Below are positions 52,801 to 61,800 of a stretch of 64,000 nucleotides of DNA, piece after piece. The notes under the pieces were generated by a model. That model made no database searches. It saw only the letters and a program-made list of their open reading frames with translations, and was not told where the DNA came from. The stretch spans positions 372,001 through 436,000 of the forward strand of contig JAHDVF020000673.1 in assembly GCA_022606425.2 (NCBI GenBank). The letters are read 5' to 3'. The stretch's first letter is position 1. The number at the start of each line of letters is the position of its first letter. The translations under genes were made by a program, and so were the position numbers. Source of the DNA: Lepidostoma basale. Lineage: Eukaryota > Arthropoda > Insecta > Trichoptera > Lepidostomatidae.

Positions 52801-55800
52801 ATGTGTTGAATGCTTGCAGAAATATCAAACGTTCACGTCCGTCTTCATCTGCCACAGCGATCTCTTGGTGGACAGCTTCCTGGTGCTGAGTGGACTGCTC
52901 TCCGCCTACGGCCTGCTCAAGAAATATGAGAACTCTTCCATGAATATTCCCTTCCTCATCTTCTATAGATACATCAGGTAACACTGGATTTACATTTGAA
53001 AGAGATATTGCGAAAATCCCTATCCCTGTTAACGCCGATGAATTCCATAATGACGATTTTTTTATGAATAAAAATACTGTTTCTGTCACTTTTGAGTTTA
53101 TTTTTCTCTGCATGTTTCGAAGGCTTTACACCTTCATCATCGGGAGAACGATATAAACTAAGCGCGTTCAAGGTTCTTGTATATATTGTAGTTTAAAGTA
53201 TTCATTTGTTCCAATGACATTTTGAATAATTTCTTCAATATTATTTTAAAGTTCTTGCTGGTTAAGTGCCTACTTACAGCTAATTTAAAAAACGGTGGAT
53301 ACGTGTAACATAAATTAAATAAACACAAAAGTCCGGATCGTCCTTGTCAACATGTGCAACATCGAAAAAAATAATAATGTGTTATTACATTATGTGCTAA
53401 ATTAAAAAACGGTGGATACGTGGAACATAAATTAAATAGACAATATGTGCACCATGTAAAAAGAACATTTTGTGTTAAATTATTTTTATTCTGTTATTTT
53501 TTTTTATATCATTGTATTTTATATTATTTGTTTTAGATTTATTTTGTGGGTGTTGGACGATCGAAGTGTGCGCGGGAGATGCCTATTGGTGGCGATGAGG
53601 TTCGCAACCCATCACACCGCGTCTCCTGCAGGGCGAAAAGAGATGGATGGAGTGCCGCATCAGTAAAAGTGTGAAAGTCCATTCTTTCTGCCTACCCTTT
53701 CGGGGAGACGGCGTGATGGTTAGTTAGTTAGTTAGTTAAAGTAATGTTCGTTGGTTTATTTCGTTCTCCCGATGATGAAGGTGTAAGACATGTCGAGAAA
53801 AATAAACTCAGAAGTGAATTTTTTTAAAATAAATTGATGAAAAATCGTGAAAATAATATGAATGTTCATTTATTAATAACTAGCTGACCCGGCAACGCTT
53901 CGCTATTGCTAAATTCGAGTACATAAATAAACCCAATATATATTCAACAAATACAATTAAAGTTCAATAACAATTGGTTTATTTATTGGATTAAATGCCA
54001 TGTGTATGGATGCAAAAATGTGTGTCTATATCTTTAAAACAAAGTTTCAATCCAAGCAAACTCGCTGTGAATTATAAACTTGAATACATATTACTAATGT
54101 AATTGAAAAACTATTTTTTGAATATTTTATATGAAATTTAATAATCAAATAAACAATATTATATCACATTTGCAGAAAACATTCATTATATTAAAGAAAC
54201 AAAACTCTTGATTTTGTTGTCCATGAAATTCACATCAGAGCCAATAAAGTAAGTTTCTACGATCGTGATTTCGGCACTGCGAGTCCGCTGGCGTGGAATA
54301 GTAATATAGATGATAATACTACAAAAGCCTCCCTTCCCGACTTCCACAACTGTATCCCTCGCCGCTCTGCGCCATTGACCTCCTGCCACTCGTTTAATGT
54401 CATCAGACCATCTTGCTTGTGATCTGCCAGAATTTGTGTAGCTGTTTCTCTTTCGCCACTCCAGGCCAGAAGATCTTATCATCCGTTGTCCTTGTCGTGA
54501 ACATAATATGAATGTTCATTTATTAATAATTAATTTCTGTCGGTACCAGCGAGCCTGGCGAAACCGGTCAGTGTCGAAATAAAACCAAATGTGATAGTAG
54601 TTATTGTATAAAAACATCGCTTTATTTAATTATTATCAGGGATAAAAATACCAACACCCTCTAGCAAGGCCGAGTTCTCGAAATATCCCCTGATTAATTT
54701 AAAGAAATGGGTAATGAGATGTCCATCTCTTCGAAGCTGTAAAGAATTGGTTCCGAGCATTCCCAAAAGAAATGCCGTAGGATAGAGCCATGTTCCAAAA
54801 TATCTCTCCAAATCTTGTCTTGGTATTTTGTAGGTTAGTCCCCGTGTATGCTATGGTGATCCTTTTCACGGCAGAGATTCTTCCACTGACCGGGTCCGGT
54901 CCTCTGTGGCCCGTCATCATGGAGCCGGAGGGACTATTCTGCAGAAAGAACTGGTGGACCAACATCCTCATGTTGAGCAACTACATCAATACCAGTGAGA
55001 TGGTACCCACACTCATACACTCACACATAGTCAACTAACTAACTAACTAACCACCACGCCGTTTTCCCGGAGGGATACGCAAAGAAGATGGACCTGAATT
55101 CTGCTCTGTCTTGACACATCTCTCGGTTCCTCTCTACTAATACATCGTAACATGCACGCTCGTCGATTTTTTCGACTTCGAAAGTGATCGCCTATTATGC
55201 TTACATTGGTCTTCTACGACTTATCTTTCCACTAACACTGCTTGTGTACAACATTTTAATCATTCTTCTCTCGTCCATTCGTTCCATATGTCCAAACCAT
55301 CTCAGAGATCCTTTTTTAATTTTACTTATGATGCCTTACGTTTATTCCTTATTTGGTTATTCGGTATTCTATTATATTATATCATATATCTTTTCCCCGC
55401 ACTTATCTTTCTTTTGCCAGCTTCAAGCTTCACTTCCATACATAATGGTTGGCGCTAGAACTCCATTATGTACTGCCATCTTTGCTTCACTGAATATATT
55501 TCACTTTACAGTGATGACTTTGAGAGCGCCATTAAGAAAGTATTATGAACTGACATATGGAACTCATGGATGAAGAAAGAATTCTTGGAAAAGAGTACGA
55601 GTCGAGGAAGACCGAGGAAAATATGGCATGACCAAAAACTAACTAACTAACTAACCATCACACCGTCTCTTCGAAGGGGTAAGCAGAAAGAATGGACTGC
55701 CACACTTTTCTTTCCTGACATATTTCTCTTGATTCCTCAACATTCATACATCGTGTCATGCACGCACGTCGATTTCTCTGACTCCTCACATGGCCGACAT

Positions 55801-58800
55801 TCAATATTTAAATGAATTGATCGTGCCACGTTTTCCTCGGTCTTCCTCTATTTCTGGTTCCATTTACATCGTTAACATATACTTTTTTTACCATTCTTTC
55901 TTCATTCATTGTTTCCATATGTCCAAACCATCTTAATGATCCTTTCATTATTTTGTTCATTCGCATCGCATTCACTTATTATATTTTCATTCGACACTCT
56001 ATCATGCACAGAGCATCCACACATTCGTCTAAGATATCTCATTTCTACTTTCATACTTCTTTTGCCAGTTCTATGATTCGCTTCCACACATATGGGCATG
56101 GCCAAATTAATCAAAATTTAAAGTTCGGGTCTAACATGGATTAGAAGTCGGAAGAATCGACTTGCATGTATGACTCGCAGTATGAATGAGAATGAAGTTG
56201 TTGAAAGAAAGGTGTGTCTGGATAGAGTAGTGTGGCGAGCCATTCTCTCTGCCTAGCCTTACGTGATTGTTATTACGCAGTAATGGGGAAAGCAACGGGA
56301 AACTGCCATACTAAAGGCCCAAGAGGCTTCCAAAGAACCAGCAAAATGTTACACTCTGATGCAAATCAATCCCTTGGAATGAAACTAGCGAAGAAGAAGA
56401 AATGATAAAAATGTATTGTTATTGTTTTGTGATTTTAGTGCATGGTCCATTCTTGGTACATCCCAGTAGACTTCCACTACTTCCTCGTGTCTCTGGTGGT
56501 GTGCTCCCTGCTGCGGTCCCGCGGGCGGCCCGCCGCGGCCCTCACCCTGCTCTGTCTCCTGACCCTGGCCTCCGTGCTGGTGCCGGCCCTGATCACCTAC
56601 TTCATGCGCCTGCCCGGCACGCTGCTCTTCTTCGACGAGTAAGAACTCTCTATATCTGACTATTTGTCCGTTACGACTGACAGGAAACATATTTCCTTTC
56701 AAAACCGAAAATAAGTAGGTACTTCCAAACATGGAAATAATTTCATTTGCCAATTTTAGAGTATTTTCAAACCTAACCTAACATTTACATATTTTAGATA
56801 TTATTTATGCTTAAATACCGTATTTACCTAATTGTGGTATATTCAAAATAAATGTACGCATTTTGTTTAATAATAACAATTTTTTTTAGCAAATTCCACC
56901 TATTTTTATTCTGCATAGGTTTGTCATTATTATGTGCCGATATATTGGTTGAGCCGCAAAATTATAATATTCGATGTGGGCCGCGAGTTTGACAGCCCTG
57001 GTTTACACCTTCATCATCGGGAGAATGAAATAAACTGATTTATATCGTTAAATAAGTTAATATGTGGAAAAACAGTGTTTTGATTAATAATTATAAAAAA
57101 TCGTCAAATTGAATTAATATTCGTTTTAGAATTTGATACTACAAGGTTATGTAATGTCTTTTCCAAGTATTGTATGGTTGTTTATATTTATCTTTTGAAA
57201 AACATTGTATTTTGCACAGTACTTTTTACAAACTTGTTTCGGAATCTACGCGTCCTTCTTCGGTGTCTTTTTTTTGTCTATCAATGTCCTTGTGGAAGTA
57301 TATTCTTCTACAGATTTCTTCACTCCACTGCTGGATCCCTGTCTTGTCTCTTCTGCATCTCATGTCATCAGTTCATCTTTTAGATGGCCTCCCGACACTC
57401 GTTTTCTTTGCCCAAGGCCTCCATTGGAGTATGATGGATATCTATCTGGTACTGCCCTTTCTGGCTATATGCCCAGCCCATTGCCACTTCAATTTAGCTG
57501 TGCGATCCATGATGTCGGAAACTTTAATTAGGCGTCGAATTTCTTCGTTTCGTATTTTATCTAACGCCTAACATTTGCCTTTTCGTGAATCATTGTGTGC
57601 ATTTTAATTTGTGGACACTTTTTACTGTGAAGGTAGTTGTCTCGAGACTGTAAGTCAATATTGGTAATATACGTGTATCTAACATTTATATTTTCATTTT
57701 GAATGTATGCAAATACTGGATTTTACCCATTGCGGGTTAATCATTTTTAATGATTAATTGTATCTCAATATAGATAAAGATGTTAATTGTTTTCTAGGAA
57801 CAGAATATGGTGGTCGAGGACTTATGACCTGTCATTGGTTGGGTTAAGCGATCGCTTTATGTTAACAACATTACCCATTCCGCTCTTCTTACGACCCACC
57901 ATGTCTGACAAATTTTTGGAAGATGTATATATGCTACAATGTTGAGAAACACTTCACATTTTTTAGTTCAATCTACACTAGGTCCATCTATTAAGATTAG
58001 GAATAAGCATTAAGCACAAAATCTTTACTAATGCAATGTGAAAGGCTGTGCAGTTATCATACATTGCTAGACGACGCCTGGAGATGGCTCTCCAATTTTT
58101 ATGCTTTTAACTTGGACCAGTTTTTTTGTATTTTCAGTTATTTATATTTTCAATCAAAGTGGAAGTATGTGTCTAGGTTTTATATGAATGATTATTGTAC
58201 AGTTTCCTGACCAACCCCCGCGGCCACAGCGTCTTCCAGTACATTTACATCGGGTCCCACACGAGGGCGGGGCCGTACTTCATCGGCGTCATCACGGGGT
58301 ACCTGATCGTCCGCTACCACAAGCCTGGCACCAAGAAAATATCTACGGTAAATTCCAAATTCAAAGTTGTATTTCTTATCTGCAAGTTCGCAAAGACCGT
58401 GATTCCTAAGCAATGTCGGATTAAGCCACCCATATTTTTACTAACTAATAATCTCATAGTAGCTTATACCTCCCGAGCAGTGGCGGTACCCCCATAGAAG
58501 CGCAGAAACCCGGCTTGCATAAGAAATTTTGAATCAAAATCTCTTCTGGCTTACAGAGGTTCAGCTCGTGTGGCTATTCCTCTTACGTCTGATGGGAACA
58601 TTGTTGGAAGGTGATTTGGTGAGTTGTTGGTTTATGCGGGGGCATCATTACTCAGATTTGGGGATTTTGATTCAAAATTTCTTACGCAAACCGGGCTTCA
58701 GGACTTCCATGGAAATACCGCCACTGGGCATGACTGAGATGTGTTTGTAAATTCTGTCCAGTCATAATATTCTTTCGGTGAGTTTTGTTGACTAACTACA

Positions 58801-61800
58801 ATGAAGAAAACGTTCACATTTGGAATACATTTTCGTATGACTGTCTATTTATATTATACATATAACATACATAATAAATCGAATGTGCTTGCCCTACTGG
58901 TTGACCCTAGGCACGCCACTGCTCCTGAGGTATCAATATCTCAAAAATCTCTTCTATATTCCTATTACTGTGTGTTGTGGATTTACATTTGAATAACTTT
59001 TTGAAAACATTGTATTTTCACAACACTTTTTTGTACTTATCACAAACATGTTTCGAGACAGAGACGCCCTTTCTCAGTGCAGAAATTTTAACAGTATAAT
59101 AAAGAACATTTCTGCACTGAGGAATGGCGTCTTTGTCCTGAAACATGTTTGTGAAAAGTGCAAAAAAATCTTAAATGTAACGTTTTTAAATAGTTATTCA
59201 AATCTGAAAAATCTTTTCTAGATTTGAATAACTGTTTCTTCTTGGGGTCCCAAATGATGGAGCAGTACTTCAAATTACTGCAAACTAGAGCTTCAAAGAG
59301 TCGACGTATGATTACTACACCTTGAATGAAACCGATTAGAGATTGCCAGTGATGAAAAGGAGTCTGTTGAGCCGGGGTTCTGACCAACCTCGGACGCTAG
59401 CGGTAATGGTACAATCGTGTATAATACTAAGAACTCCACAGTCTCTGTCGGTGATCGGCGCCGTGGTGTCTCTGGGCGTGCTGCTGGCCGCCATGGCTTC
59501 AGGGACCGTCTTCTATGAGCCAAGTCGTCCCTACTCCGTGCTGGAGGCGTCCTTCTATGCTGCGCTTCACCGCCCCGCTTGGGCTGCTGCGCTCTGCTTG
59601 CTCATCCTGTGCTGTGTCTTTGGACACGTGCGTAAGTTGCCTGTCATAATAACAACCATTGGAAAGGAGTAACAAACGATTTTTTTTTATTCTAATCAGC
59701 TACAAGATTAAAGTCAAAGTCAATAATAATTTAGAGTTATATTTCCCTTTCTTCTTCTGGTTCTGTCCCAGGTCCCCTCAACGTTGACATTTACTGTAGC
59801 GAAAACATTTCTATCCTGCGTTACTTGGAACAGTCCAATCCCTTATATTCCCCTGTTAGGACAACGGCCTTCTCCCAACTCCCCGCCGTCTCTACATCTT
59901 GCCCATGATAACCAGCCGAAAAATGTTATTTTTTTTCTCCCCTAAGTACGTGACACATGAGACCTGAGACCCTTTTAATTTTCACTTTCGACAACAGCCC
60001 TCTCTTGGTTCCGACTTTTTCCCATTACTATCATCAACTGGAAGCTATTTTAAAGCCATTCTGTTTTCATTGTACGTGATACATCGTTACTTATATTCCA
60101 TTATTCTCCATTAACTGTCGTTCTACCATTGCCGTATTTACCTGAACGTCTATTGCATGTCCACGGTCGAACGTAGTCTCCAATTTTCCATCATCTTTTG
60201 GTAGTCTAATGTTGGACATAGTGGCTTATATTCCAAACCTGTTTAATGGTAATAATTCTGTCCATCATTATTACATATGTTATTATTGTCCAATTTTGAA
60301 CGTTGCCGTTTATTCCTTATCATCTGTTTATTGTCTAATTGAGGATAGTCTATTATTCTCTATTATCAGTTGCCTGTCCAATGCTGAACGTTGCCGTTTA
60401 TTCCTTATCATCTGTTTATTGTCTAATTGAGGATAGTCTATTATTCTCTATTATCAGTTGCCTGTCCAATGCTGAACGTTGCCGTTTATTCCTTATCGTC
60501 TGTTTATTGTCTAATTGAGGATAGTCTATTATTCTCTATTATCAGTTGCCTGTCCAATGCTGAACGTTGCCGTTTATTCCTTATCGTCTGTTTATTGTCT
60601 AATTGAGGATAGTCTATTATTCTCTATTATCAGTTGCCTGTCCAATGCTGAACGTTGCCGTTTATTCCTTATCATCTGTTTATTGTCTAATTGAGGATAG
60701 TCTATTATTCTCTATTATCAGTTGCCTGTCCAATGCTGAACGTTGCCGTTTATTCCTTATCATCTGTTTATTGTCTAATTGAGGATAGTCTATTATTCTC
60801 TATTATCAGTTGCCTGTCCAATGCTGAACGTTGCCGTTTATTCCTTATCGTCTGTTTATTGTCTAATTGAGGATAGTCTATTATTCTCTATTATCAGTTG
60901 CCTGTCCAATGCTGAACGTTGCCGTTTATTCCTTATCGTCTGTTTATTGTCTAATTGAGGATAGTCTATTATTCTCTATTATCAGTTGCGTGGCCAATGC
61001 TGAACGTTGCCTCTTATTCTTAATCAACTATTCAATATGAGCGAGGTCGTCCACTGCTGGACATAGGTCTCCCCCATACTTCTCCACGTATCCCTATCTT
61101 GTGCCTTTTTCATCCAATCGCCAGCAATTCTTCTAATGTCATCGGACCATCGTGTGGGGGGTCTCCCTCTGTTTCGTTTGTCTTCGTTGGATCTCCAATC
61201 TACCACCCTTCTGGTCCATCTATCGTCTACCAATCTGGCAACATGCCCCGCAAATGACCATTTAAGCTTCGCTACCCTTGCGACGACATCTGTTACTCCC
61301 GACCTTCTACGTATTTCAGTATTTCTTATCCGGTCTGAGAGTCTTACGTATAGCATGGCTCTTTCGTGTTTCCTCTGTGCTACACGGAGTCTCCTTATGG
61401 TCGACTTGGTGAGGGTTAGCGTTTCTGCTCCATATGTCAGTACTGGAAGTACGCATTGATCATACATTTTGCGTTTCAGACATTGGGGAATCTTACTATT
61501 AAAGAACTTCTTCAGATTGCCATATGCCGCCCACCCAAGACCGATTCTTTTATTATTATCTATTGTAGGATATATTTTGCGATGGAAGATCTTAATTTTT
61601 AGATCTTCCATACATATTATACTTATTTCCTATCAGAAAAATATTTTTTTACATTAAGTTGGTTCGTCTCTCGTTGAAACCTCTAAACGTGGAGTAATTT
61701 TTACAGCTATAATGACCTTGATCTTGAGCTGGAAGCCATGGGTGCCCCTGGGGAAGCTGGTGTACGGAGCCTACCTGGTGCACATGGGCCTGCAGATCCG

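Noticed and set aside
56385..56753. 122-codon minus frame over exon 8
   Set aside because: Antisense shadow of a GC-rich host exon; the plus strand has the family motifs and splice sites.
60284..61023. CRISPR-like regular repeats
   Set aside because: Units are directly adjacent with an 88-bp period and no variable spacers, in a eukaryotic intron. It is a tandem satellite.
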